A stretch of DNA of 64,000 bases from Litchfieldella xinjiangensis (lineage in GTDB: Bacteria > Pseudomonadota > Gammaproteobacteria > Pseudomonadales > Halomonadaceae), in assembly GCF_000759345.1 (NCBI RefSeq), contig NZ_JPZL01000005.1:16361-80360 (forward strand), written 5' to 3'. The translations under genes and the position numbers were made by a program. This document shows, in pieces, positions 7,650 through 15,411 of this stretch. The notes below the pieces were generated by a model. It searched no databases. It had not been told where the DNA came from and worked only from the letters and a program-made list of their open reading frames with translations. Every line of letters starts with the position of its first letter. Within the stretch, counting starts at the first letter, position 1.

Positions 7650-9133
7650 TAGCGGCCTCCCACCAGCACCGTTGCGGAGGATTCGATTACAGTGAGCAGA
7701 AAGTGCGGGGCAACGCCGATGACCACAAAGGCCAACGCCAGCACGGCGAGGATGCTTCCCTCAACGCGCGTCAGGTCCTGAAAGCCCGAGAGATGCGACG
7801 GCAGGGAGCCGAAGAACAGACGACGCAGCAGATCCAGGAACAGCGCTGCCGTAATCAGGATACCGAGGATCCCGAGAACCGCCAGCCAAGGATAGACCGC
7901 AAAGGTGCCGGTGAAGACCTGGAACTCGGCCACGAAGCCCGCCAGTCCCGGCATACCCAGGCTGGCAAACGCGGCCAGCAGCGTAAAACCGGTCAGCAGC
8001 GGCGCCCGACGTGCCAGGCCCCCGAAATGGTGCATGTCGTACTCGCCGCTGCGCTGCCAGAACACGCCCGTGATCAGAAACAGCGCCCCGGTGATCAGGC
8101 CATGGGCCACCATTTCCACGGTGGCCCCCGTCAGTGCCAACTGCCGCGCCTCCGGGGTGCCGATCAGGCTCGCCGCCACCGCCACGCCGAGCACGGTATA
8201 GCCCATATGGTTGATCGAAGTGTAAGCAATTCGCCGCTTGAGGTTGCGCTGCCCTAGCGCCACCAGCGCCCCGTAAAGAATCGCCACCAAGGCAATGATG
8301 GCCACAGGAAGTGCATAGCGTGAAAAAGTCTCGCCCATCATCGCCAAGGGCAGGCGAATCATGCCGTAGGTGCCCATTTTCAACAGCACCCCGGCAAGGA
8401 TCGCGGAGGCCGGGCCCGGGGCATCGACATGGGCCTGGGGCAGCCAGGTATGCAGCGGCACCAGCGGCGTCTTGATCGCCAGGCCCAGCATGATTCCCAG
8501 GAACACCAGTCCGGCATAGGCGCCGCCACCCGCCAAGGGTTGCTGCTCGATGATTGTCCGCATATCAAACGTGGGGGCATCGAGCGAAAGGTAGAGCCCG
8601 ATGATGCCCAGCAGCAACGCCAGGGAACCGGCGAAGGTGTAGACGAAGAACTTGAAGGCCGCGAGTTGCGGATTGCCATGCCCCCAGCGCCCAATCAGGA
8701 AATACATGCCGACCAGGGTCAGGTCGAAGAAGACATAGAAAAGCAGCAGGTCGAGCACCAGAAACACGCCTAGTGAGACGCCCTGCAGAAACAGCAACCA
8801 GGCATAGTACTGACGTGCCTCGCCCTGGGTATCGAAGGGAAACAGGATGGCTGCAAGGAAAAGCAGTGCGCTCATGGTCGCCACGGCCAGGGCGATCCCG
8901 TCTACCCCGACGCGATAGGCCACGCCCAGCGACGGCACCCACTCGACCTCGGCGACATGTTGGAAGAGCGGCCCGCCGAGGTCGAAGGTCAGCCAGGCCA
9001 CGATCAGCGCGAGCAGCGATACTGCGGCGGCGCCTGCCGCGATCAGACGACTCTGACGGGCATTCCAGCGTGCGCCGCCGGCCAGTACGAGGGCCCCAAG
9101 CAACGGGACGAACAAGGCGAGGCTAAGAATCAC
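7649..9133 (-). CDS. nuoM: Complex I-like antiporter subunit NuoM
   Basis: 494 residues from a GTG at 9133 that overlaps the nuoL stop (GTGA) and is preceded by GGGAG; longer in-frame starts would run deep into nuoL. The conserved channel is visible: IKTPLVPLHTWLPQAHVDA (TM7 Lys), LLKMGTYG (TM8 Lys) and GFVAEF (TM12 Glu). The TM5 acidic residue, Glu in most NuoM (WEMMLVPMYF in E. coli), is Asp here in FFDLTLVGMYF. The substitution keeps charge, so pumping may be preserved. Operon context as for nuoN and nuoL. Confidence 0.92.
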   Translation of the reverse strand: MILSLALFVPLLGALVLAGGARWNARQSRLIAAGAAAVSLLALIVAWLTFDLGGPLFQHVAEVEWVPSLGVAYRVGVDGIALAVATMSALLFLAAILFPFDTQGEARQYYAWLLFLQGVSLGVFLVLDLLLFYVFFDLTLVGMYFLIGRWGHGNPQLAAFKFFVYTFAGSLALLLGIIGLYLSLDAPTFDMRTIIEQQPLAGGGAYAGLVFLGIMLGLAIKTPLVPLHTWLPQAHVDAPGPASAILAGVLLKMGTYGMIRLPLAMMGETFSRYALPVAIIALVAILYGALVALGQRNLKRRIAYTSINHMGYTVLGVAVAASLIGTPEARQLALTGATVEMVAHGLITGALFLITGVFWQRSGEYDMHHFGGLARRAPLLTGFTLLAAFASLGMPGLAGFVAEFQVFTGTFAVYPWLAVLGILGILITAALFLDLLRRLFFGSLPSHLSGFQDLTRVEGSILAVLALAFVVIGVAPHFLLTVIESSATVLVGGR

Positions 9134-11088
9134 AGATATGCTCCCATCAGCAGAATCACGAAGAACAGGGCCAGCCCGACCACCATGCCGGTGTAGTAGT
9201 GGTGCACCTGTCCGGTCTGGGCTTCGCGCGCCCAGCGACCGCCCCATCCGGCGAGTTGCATCAGGCCTTTCGGTAGCCCTTCGGCCAGCCACTCACCCCG
9301 GCGCGCATTGAGAAGGGCCAGCCACTGCCCGAAACGTGCCGTGGCATGCAGGCCTGCATCCACGACGCGGTCGTCACCCCGGGCGAGTCCGGCCGCACCG
9401 TGGCCGAGCCCTCTCGCCAGTCGCGTCACCGCCTGATCGACGACACCGTCATCGAAACGCGCCAGCGCCGAGGCCAGCGTGTGGGTGCCCCGGGCTACGG
9501 CACTAAATCCAGTCGGCAGACCGAACCAGTCGGCCATCCAGCGAGCGCGTATCGAACCGAGGAAGGGTGTCGTGCCGTCATTGGCGACCGAATCATGGCG
9601 ACGCGCGAGTCCCACGCCGCCGACGATGCCCAGTGCCACCACCATCAGCGATACCCCCAGCAGCCAGGTGTGGCTGGCAGGCAGCTCGATGCCCAAGGCG
9701 CCGGCGATGACGTCCGGCAGGCCTGGCCACCACAGCACAGACAGTACGAGCGACAGTCCGGCAAATACGGCAAGCGCAAATACCTCGATTCCCGTGGGGC
9801 CACGCCCCGGTGGCGTGCGTTCGCGGGTTCGCCCGAATGCCAGCATCTGGAAGCGGGCGGCATACGCGGCGCTCAAACCGCCAGCCACAGCGACCAGCAA
9901 TGCCAGCCAGACCCCCGCCGTCGAGGCAGCCGAGGCGATCTGCTCCTTGGTCCAGGCCGCGCCCAGCGGTATCACACCGGCCAGCGCCAGGGCGAGAATC
10001 AGCGACATCAGCGCGACGCCGGGCATTCGATTGCCCAGGCGCATATCGGACAGGCGGTAGCTGTTCGTGCTGCGCCCGGCGAGCCCCGTGGCGAGAAACA
10101 GCCCCGCCTTGAGACAGGCGTGAGCGGTGGCATGCAACAGCGCCACACCGGGGAACCCGACGCCGACCGCCACCCACATCAGGCCGTACTGGGCCGACGT
10201 CGAGGCGGCGAGCAGCTTCTTGGCGTGCCCCTGGAACAGGGCGACTATGCCCCCGGCCAGGGCCGTTGCCAGCCCCAAGCCCACTACCACGGACGGGAAC
10301 CAGGCCACTTCGCTCAGTTGCGGCTCGAGCTGGACGAGCAGGAACGTACCGGCCGCCACCATGGTGGCCGAGTGCAGCAACGCCGAGGCCGGCACCGGCC
10401 CGGCCATCGCCGCAAACAGCCAGGCACTGAACGGCACCTGGGCCGACTTGGCCGCGGCCGCCAGCACGATGCCTGCCACGGCGATGTGCTGGAGCCCCCC
10501 TTCGAGCCCGGAGAGTGCTGTGTAATCGAAGCGCCCCGTGCCGGCGAATAGCGCCGCGGCTGCCAGGTAGAGGCCGAGATCGCCCAGCCGCGTGACCAGA
10601 AAGGCCTGCCCGGCCTGACCGGGGATCGTGCGCTCGCGCCAGCGATGCAGGATCAATGCCCAGGAACACGCCCCCACCAGCTCCCAGGCAATCAGGAGCG
10701 TCAGCAGGTCGGCAGCCAGCACCAGTAGCAACATGGCCCCCACGAAGGCCAGCAGCATAGCGAGCAGTCTTGCCTGTCCCTCTCGCTCGTGGTGGCTGGC
10801 ATAAAAGACGATAGGCAGCGCCACCAGGGGAACCAGCCAGGCAAAGACACGGCCCGCCGTGGAAAGCTCGAGCGCGAGCACCAGCGTCTCGCTCCATGCG
10901 TACTGGCTAGTCAGTCCACCGCCCGGCTCGCCACCCCAGCCGGCACCCGTTGACAGCGCCACCCCCCATGTCAGCAATAGGCCCAGTCCAGCCAGGCTGG
11001 CCAGCGCCATGTTCCCCAGGCGATGCCGGCCAAGGTAAAGCAGAACCGCCGTGAGCCACGGCAGGAGCGGAAGCGACCATAGCGTCAT
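9130..11088 (-). CDS. nuoL: Complex I-like antiporter subunit NuoL
   Basis: 652 residues. Core antiporter features: IAWELVGACSW (TM5 Glu), KSAQVPFSAWLFAAMAGPVP (TM7 Lys and the AMxGPxPVSA-type segment), LLHSATMVAAG (TM8 His) and AAWTKEQI (TM12 Lys). The long C-terminal part carries the horizontal helix and last helix that clamp the membrane arm. All pump residues are thus in place. The start ATG overlaps the nuoK stop (ATGA) and the stop overlaps the nuoM start, so translation is tightly coupled. Length is slightly above the usual 600-620 residues. Confidence 0.92.
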   Translation of the reverse strand: MTLWSLPLLPWLTAVLLYLGRHRLGNMALASLAGLGLLLTWGVALSTGAGWGGEPGGGLTSQYAWSETLVLALELSTAGRVFAWLVPLVALPIVFYASHHEREGQARLLAMLLAFVGAMLLLVLAADLLTLLIAWELVGACSWALILHRWRERTIPGQAGQAFLVTRLGDLGLYLAAAALFAGTGRFDYTALSGLEGGLQHIAVAGIVLAAAAKSAQVPFSAWLFAAMAGPVPASALLHSATMVAAGTFLLVQLEPQLSEVAWFPSVVVGLGLATALAGGIVALFQGHAKKLLAASTSAQYGLMWVAVGVGFPGVALLHATAHACLKAGLFLATGLAGRSTNSYRLSDMRLGNRMPGVALMSLILALALAGVIPLGAAWTKEQIASAASTAGVWLALLVAVAGGLSAAYAARFQMLAFGRTRERTPPGRGPTGIEVFALAVFAGLSLVLSVLWWPGLPDVIAGALGIELPASHTWLLGVSLMVVALGIVGGVGLARRHDSVANDGTTPFLGSIRARWMADWFGLPTGFSAVARGTHTLASALARFDDGVVDQAVTRLARGLGHGAAGLARGDDRVVDAGLHATARFGQWLALLNARRGEWLAEGLPKGLMQLAGWGGRWAREAQTGQVHHYYTGMVVGLALFFVILLMGAYL

Positions 11089-11390
11089 TGCTTCAACTCA
11101 CTCAGCGCTTCGGTCATGTCGGCCTGCTTGGCACGAAATACCGATACCACCAGGGCAAAGCCCAGCGCCATTTCGATCGCCATCACCGCCATGACCACGA
11201 TGGTCAGTAGCTGGCCCTCGGGGGCCCCTGCCCCGCTAAGAGCCCAGAATGCGACTGCGGCCAGCATCACTCCGTTGATCATGAGCTCGAGTCCCATCAT
11301 CAACATGACGAACGATTGCTGGGACAGCGCCCCGTAGACGCCGATGCCGATCAACGCCGCGGCGAGAATCAGCAGCGTGGTGAGTGTCAT
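11085..11390 (-). CDS. nuoK: Complex I-like membrane subunit NuoK
   Basis: 101 residues, the usual length, three membrane helices. The two buried glutamates that carry protons in NuoK are present: MMGLELMINGVML (TM2 Glu) and AIEMALGFALVV (TM3 Glu). Start at ATG 11390 with AGGAGG seven bases upstream; a longer reading frame upstream is a charged, non-homologous extension. Overlaps nuoL by four bases. Methionine content is high (for example VMLMMGLELM). Confidence 0.92.
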   Translation of the reverse strand: MTLTTLLILAAALIGIGVYGALSQQSFVMLMMGLELMINGVMLAAVAFWALSGAGAPEGQLLTIVVMAVMAIEMALGFALVVSVFRAKQADMTEALSELKQ

Positions 11391-11452
11391 ATCGCCTCCT
11401 TGCGTCCGGTCTGCTTGCGTCTTTGTGTCTGCTTTCCTTGTTCTGCCTGCTT

Positions 11453-12121
11453 TCAATGATGGTGCCCATGGTGGTGATGCTCATGATGATGGTGGTGATG
11501 CTCATGATGATGGTGATGATGCTCATGGCCACCGCCTTCATCCTCTTCGGGCTGGCCTGCCGGCTTACCCCCCGGCGCCAAGCCCGGGGGCATCGATCCT
11601 TCGTCCGCCGTCCCGTACCGCCCGCGTCGGCTGGACAGCACCACCACCCCGATCATGGTGGCGAGCAGCACCACGCCGGCGGATTCGAAGACCAGCATCG
11701 AGTCGCCGAGCAGTTCCATGCCCAGCGAGGAGACCGGCTCCAAGGTGTCCGGTAAAGGGGCCTCGGGGAACCGCGCCAGCAACGCCAGGGAAGCCAACAC
11801 ACCAAATACCGCCACCCCCGCGCCTATGGCCACCTTTTCCTGATGCACCATCTTCATGGGGTTGAGGCCGGCCGGGTTCATCATGAACATCACCATGAAC
11901 AGTGCCATTACCATCATCTCCACACCCATCATGAAGAACATGGCGACCCCCAGGTATTCGGCAGCCAGCAGGATCATGATGGCCCCCACCGCAATGAATG
12001 AAAGCAGCAGGAAGAACGATGCGCGGACCATCGAGTCGGTGCAGAACACCCGCCAGCCACTCACCACGGCGAGACCCGCCAGCAGCAGGAACGCGATGTC
12101 GACGCCCAGCCCGTACTCCAT
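11453..12121 (-). CDS. nuoJ: NuoJ-like membrane subunit with a histidine-rich C-terminal tail
   Basis: 222 residues; five membrane helices as in NuoJ (LLAAEYLGVAMFFMMGVEMM corresponds to TM3, where canonical NuoJ has a VYxGAIxVLF stretch). The TM3/TM4 region is unusually methionine-rich (MMVMALFMVMFMM). After the last helix, a linker rich in Gly/Pro/Glu ends in about 25 residues that are almost all His, with Glu and Gly at intervals (DNA 11456-11530). Such tails bind Ni, Cu or Zn in other proteins; in NuoJ this is not standard. ATG 12121 has AGGAG eight bases upstream; ATG 12127 is an alternative. Confidence 0.85.
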   Translation of the reverse strand: MEYGLGVDIAFLLLAGLAVVSGWRVFCTDSMVRASFFLLLSFIAVGAIMILLAAEYLGVAMFFMMGVEMMVMALFMVMFMMNPAGLNPMKMVHQEKVAIGAGVAVFGVLASLALLARFPEAPLPDTLEPVSSLGMELLGDSMLVFESAGVVLLATMIGVVVLSSRRGRYGTADEGSMPPGLAPGGKPAGQPEEDEGGGHEHHHHHHEHHHHHHEHHHHGHHH

Positions 12122-12170
12122 GCTCATGTCTCCTGTTGGTTCGTCAGTACACGGTTCGTATGCGGACGGC

Positions 12171-13103
12171 TCATGCCATCAAGAGCGCCAGAGTGCCCGC
12201 CCAGATCAGATCGACAAAGGCCAGGGGCAACAACACCACCCACATCAGCGTCACGCAGCGCTCCGGGGCGACTCGCGGCATGCTCCGCCCCAGCCACAGC
12301 AGCAAGGCCAATACACCCAGGGTCTTGAGCAGCACCCAAACCGGCCCCGGTAGCCAGGGGCCCAGCCAACCGCCGAGGAACGCCGTGGCCGCGACCGCAC
12401 TGAAAGCCACCAGCATCGCCATGCGTGCCATCTGCCAGACCAACCGCAGCGGCCCCGATATTTCGGACGAGGTACCTCCAGACAGGTCGCTGGAATCAGC
12501 CAGGTTCAACGGCCCCCAGAAGGTCAGCCCCAGCCCCACGACCAGAAACAGCGGAAGCCCCAAGGGTTGGCCAATCACGTGCCAGAGCGGTGCCTGCGCC
12601 TCGACCACATCAATGAAGCGCAGCGACTCCGCCGGCAACGCCACCCCGATCAGCACGAACATGCTGATAAGCAGATACGAGAGCCCCAGCGCGACGTAGC
12701 GATAGGCCCCGATCAGCGCCAGGTGCGCATTGGCGGCCCAGCCCTGCAGGAAGATCACGACCGTGGCCAGAGCCTCGAAGCTACCCCATAGCACCAGGCC
12801 GGTCGCCAGGTCGGTGGCGATCAACGTCGGCGACCAGGGCACCAGGGACAGGCCCATGGCAGCCAGCGATAGATAGAGTGCCGGTGCCAGTTGCCAGGCT
12901 GGCGTGTCCGGCGCCTCGGTCGTGTTGGTCTGCTGCAGCAATAACCAGGCCGCATTCGACAGGGGGCTTCGCCAGGCACTATCGGCAACGGGAATGCGCT
13001 GCCTTGCGGCCAATAGCCGATCAAGAACCGCCGCGGCGTAGATTCCCAGCCCCAGCGTCAGGAAGATCATGAAAAGCGGAAGGATCAGCTCGCTGACGAT
13101 CAT
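12171..13103 (-). CDS. nuoH: Divergent NuoH-like subunit (quinone-chamber residues altered)
   Basis: 310 residues. Homology to NuoH is clear in GWAANAHLALIGAYR (canonical GWASNSKYxLLGALR), in AFLGGWLGP, in the KTLGVLALLLWLGRSMPR segment near the C-terminus and in SSEISGPLRL (canonical TEYSGxxF). The acidic residues of the quinone/proton loops are changed: the SYE after the GALR segment is SYL, and the RAPFDLPEAEAELVAG loop reads GPLNLADSSDLSGG. The N-terminal ERRxLAxxQxRxGPN motif is reduced to DRLLAARQR. Known role: quinone chamber and first link between redox arm and pump. Here quinone reduction is doubtful. ATG overlaps the preceding stop by four bases. Confidence 0.85.
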   Translation of the reverse strand: MIVSELILPLFMIFLTLGLGIYAAAVLDRLLAARQRIPVADSAWRSPLSNAAWLLLQQTNTTEAPDTPAWQLAPALYLSLAAMGLSLVPWSPTLIATDLATGLVLWGSFEALATVVIFLQGWAANAHLALIGAYRYVALGLSYLLISMFVLIGVALPAESLRFIDVVEAQAPLWHVIGQPLGLPLFLVVGLGLTFWGPLNLADSSDLSGGTSSEISGPLRLVWQMARMAMLVAFSAVAATAFLGGWLGPWLPGPVWVLLKTLGVLALLLWLGRSMPRVAPERCVTLMWVVLLPLAFVDLIWAGTLALLMA

Positions 13104-14389
13104 GCACGACGCTCCTGGTTGGCCAAGGCGCCCTCACCCGGAACGGTTTCCAGCGCGGCGAGCTCCAGGCTGGCCAGCGTCGCCATGGCCTCGCCCCACT
13201 CTAGGCCCGGCAAGACCTCCTCCAGAATTTGTGAGGCGTCGTCGGGAGCGTCTTCTCCCCAAGGCCCTCGTGGCGTCTCGATCAGCTCGGTATTGGCCGT
13301 TGCAAGATCAAGTCGCTCGGCCTGATGGGCTAGATCGATCGACTGCTGCGTTTCGTCGAGAAGCTGTCGCCAGCGCGACGCCGTATCGCCTTCGGCCTGG
13401 CAGATAGGAGTGAATCCCAGCCGACGATAGCTTGCGTCCTGACTTCGGGCGTCCTCTCCAACACCCGCGGCACGTGCCATCCAACCACCAACTTGATGCA
13501 CCGTTTCGTCGTCGAGCCGCCCATGGCCGGGCATCGGCTGGGCGAGCCGAAAGAAACCGCCTCGTATCAATTGCCGGCGCAGCCCCGCAATGTTCGGCTG
13601 GCCGGCAAGATCACTTGCCAGGCGTAGCACCTGGTTGGCGAGCCCTGGCCAGCCCGCTAGGTGTAATCCTAAATGCAGCCTATGAAGATGATGCCGTGCC
13701 CGAGCACGCTCGAGTTCGGCAATCGATACCGGGCGCTCGCGGGCGGCATGGAAAGGCAGGTCGACCGATTCGGGAAACGGCCGTTTCTGGGTCTCCCAGG
13801 TCTGGATGAGGTCGCCCTGCAGGCTGGTCTCCGCCTGCATGCCCGGCGGCAACCCCGGATGGAACGGCCCCAGCCGAAACGTCAGGGTGTCCAGGGTCAA
13901 TCCATCGCGCCTATCGTCCTGCATGTTCATGGCCATGGGCCTGCCATAGGGGTTGCCGCCCATCATGCCCTCCCCGCCGTGGCCATCATCGCCCAAGCCC
14001 TGCCAAGGGTTGGGTGGCACATCGGGCAAGAGACGGGGCGAGCTGCCCCGACGTTGCAGCACCAGGTCGCGATGCGTTGCCAGCAGGGTTTCAGGTAACG
14101 CCTCGAGCGTATCCACGCGGGGCGCGCTGATTAGCTCATCGAAGGGATCGCTCTGGTACCACACGCTGGCAAATGGTGCGGGGAGCTGATCGTGTACGCG
14201 GCGTAGGTCATCACGCCAGCCGATCGGCACCTCACCGGCCACCAACAGCACACTGGCATGGCGAGGTGAGTCGACCAATTGCACGGCGGGACTCAGGGCC
14301 AGGTATTCACGTACGCCCTCGCTGTGCTCGCCTTGGGCAAGAAAGACCCTGGCCGGCCCTCGAGCTGCCAACTTGCGCAACCAGCTCAC
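13100..14389 (-). CDS. Degenerate NuoB-NuoD fusion lacking the N2 cluster ligands
   Basis: 429 residues from GTG 14389, which overlaps the nuoA stop (GTGA); GTG 14395 is also possible. Residues ~14-85 follow NuoB: SPRHASVLLVAG matches the SPRQADxxIVAG motif and HDQLPAPF matches YDQMPEPxW, but where NuoB has the GSCA cysteine the sequence is WYQSD. A Gly/His/Met-rich linker follows (~130-155). Residues ~168-200 (FRLGPFHPGLPPG) resemble the GPQHPxxHG start of NuoD, and ~295-345 (GGWMARAAGVGEDAR, then GDTASRW and QQS) match the NuoD GPMLRASGVxxDLR region. NuoC and much of NuoD are missing. Only one Cys is present in the whole protein, so no [4Fe-4S] N2 cluster can be bound. Confidence 0.75.
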   Translation of the reverse strand: MSWLRKLAARGPARVFLAQGEHSEGVREYLALSPAVQLVDSPRHASVLLVAGEVPIGWRDDLRRVHDQLPAPFASVWYQSDPFDELISAPRVDTLEALPETLLATHRDLVLQRRGSSPRLLPDVPPNPWQGLGDDGHGGEGMMGGNPYGRPMAMNMQDDRRDGLTLDTLTFRLGPFHPGLPPGMQAETSLQGDLIQTWETQKRPFPESVDLPFHAARERPVSIAELERARARHHLHRLHLGLHLAGWPGLANQVLRLASDLAGQPNIAGLRRQLIRGGFFRLAQPMPGHGRLDDETVHQVGGWMARAAGVGEDARSQDASYRRLGFTPICQAEGDTASRWRQLLDETQQSIDLAHQAERLDLATANTELIETPRGPWGEDAPDDASQILEEVLPGLEWGEAMATLASLELAALETVPGEGALANQERRA

Positions 14390-14733
14390 TGCCACCGGAA
14401 CACCCCCTCGCGCCAGGCATAGACGATGCCCACCGACAGGATGGCCAGAAACATGCCCATCTCCATCACCGCCATGGCGCCTTTTTCGACGAATACCACC
14501 GCCCACGGGTACATGAACATCATTTCCATCTCAAAGGCGATGAGCAGCAGGGCCATGGGGTAATAGCGAACGTGGTAACGGCTCCAGGCATGGGTATCGG
14601 GCTCACCCCCGCCGAGAAAGGGAGCTCGCTGAGGATAGGTCGGCAGTGCGTGTTCGCGCCGGGGCAAGGCTTGAAGTAACAATCCGGCCCCCAGCGACAG
14701 AATCAGAACCAGAATCAAGGCAAGCAGCGACAT
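14386..14733 (-). CDS. nuoA: Complex I-like membrane subunit NuoA
   Basis: 115 residues, three helices, usual length. The family core is clear: RYHVRYYPMALLLIAFEMEM followed by MYPWAVVF, and the end AWREGVFRW matches YxWxKGALxW. The acidic pair of TM2 (FDVE in most NuoA) is FEME. The Cys loop after TM1 (YECG) is replaced by a Gly-rich FLGGGEPD. First gene of the operon; GAGAG lies five bases upstream of the ATG. The next gene overlaps by four bases. Confidence 0.9.
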   Translation of the reverse strand: MSLLALILVLILSLGAGLLLQALPRREHALPTYPQRAPFLGGGEPDTHAWSRYHVRYYPMALLLIAFEMEMMFMYPWAVVFVEKGAMAVMEMGMFLAILSVGIVYAWREGVFRWQ

Positions 14734-14775
14734 GCAGCTCTCTCATGATGCGAGACTTCGAATAACCGATACGAA

Positions 14776-14802
14776 AGGCCAGGATCCCGAGAAATCCTGG
14801 CT
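14776..14802 (-). terminator. Hairpin between the Csp gene and nuoA, possible weak terminator
   Basis: An 8-bp stem (14778-14785 with 14794-14801) with an 8-base loop lies in the 99-base gap between the Csp-type gene and nuoA; on the minus strand it is followed by a short CCTTT. This would end the Csp transcript and leave the nuo-like operon with its own promoter. The T-run is short, so it may only attenuate. Confidence 0.4.
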
Positions 14803-14832
14803 TAGCCTGGCGACAAACTGGCCTGACAACAA

Positions 14833-15162
14833 TCAGGCAGCCATGGCGGCACACTCTTCTGCACAACGATGACATGCCTTGGCGCATTCCTGGCAATGCT
14901 CGGCGTCGTGCTTGGCGCACTCGTCACCGCATTTCTTGCAGATATCGGCGCAAATCCGGCACACCTCTTTGGCATATTCGCTGTCCTGGGCCATGAAAGA
15001 GGCCGCCAGGCGGCAAATTTGCGCACATTGCATGTCGAGACGAATGCATTCCGCCATCATCTTTACGTCATCTTCTTGCAGACAGGCGGTGGAGCATTTA
15101 TCGCAATAGGCGGCACACACATGACACGCTTCAATACATGATTTGAAGTTACCAAAATCCAT
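14833..15162 (-). CDS. Four-helix-bundle copper-storage protein (Csp/DUF326 type)
   Basis: 109 residues with 19 cysteines, spaced mostly CxxC or CxxxC along predicted helices (CIEACHVCAAYC, CRICADICKKCGDEC, CAKACHRCAEEC). This is the pattern of the Csp copper-storage proteins, whose Cys line the core of a four-helix bundle and hold many Cu(I) ions. There is no signal peptide, so it is the cytosolic type (Csp3-like). Start at ATG 15162 with AGGAG eight bases upstream; the frame is open farther upstream but without a good site. It lies just upstream of the nuo-like operon on the same strand. Confidence 0.9.
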   Translation of the reverse strand: MDFGNFKSCIEACHVCAAYCDKCSTACLQEDDVKMMAECIRLDMQCAQICRLAASFMAQDSEYAKEVCRICADICKKCGDECAKHDAEHCQECAKACHRCAEECAAMAA

Positions 15163-15411
15163 CTCGGTGGCTCCTGTTACTGTTTGAAAGAGGGACGGGG
15201 CCGATGGCGAAAACAAAGTGAAACGCCACGGGTCACTCAAAAAGTTAGTCGCCAATGTATAGGTAAGCAAGAAGCCGACAGGCCGGCTTCCTAGCAAACA
15301 CTTAACCTACTGATATGATTGCTCAGCGGTTTTTTACTGGCCGTTCCACTCATGCGCACCCCATCCCAGCCGCAACTGCGTCAATAGGCGTGCCTAACCG
15401 TTAGATAAAAC

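Noticed and set aside
9346..10551. 400-codon frame opposite nuoL
   Set aside because: Gln/Arg/Gly-rich antisense shadow of nuoL, with no homology or start signal.
11456..11530. CAT/CAC repeat in nuoJ as a simple-sequence DNA repeat only
   Set aside because: It is in frame, mixed CAT/CAC with Glu and Gly codons at regular places, and ends in a proper stop, so it is treated as coding.
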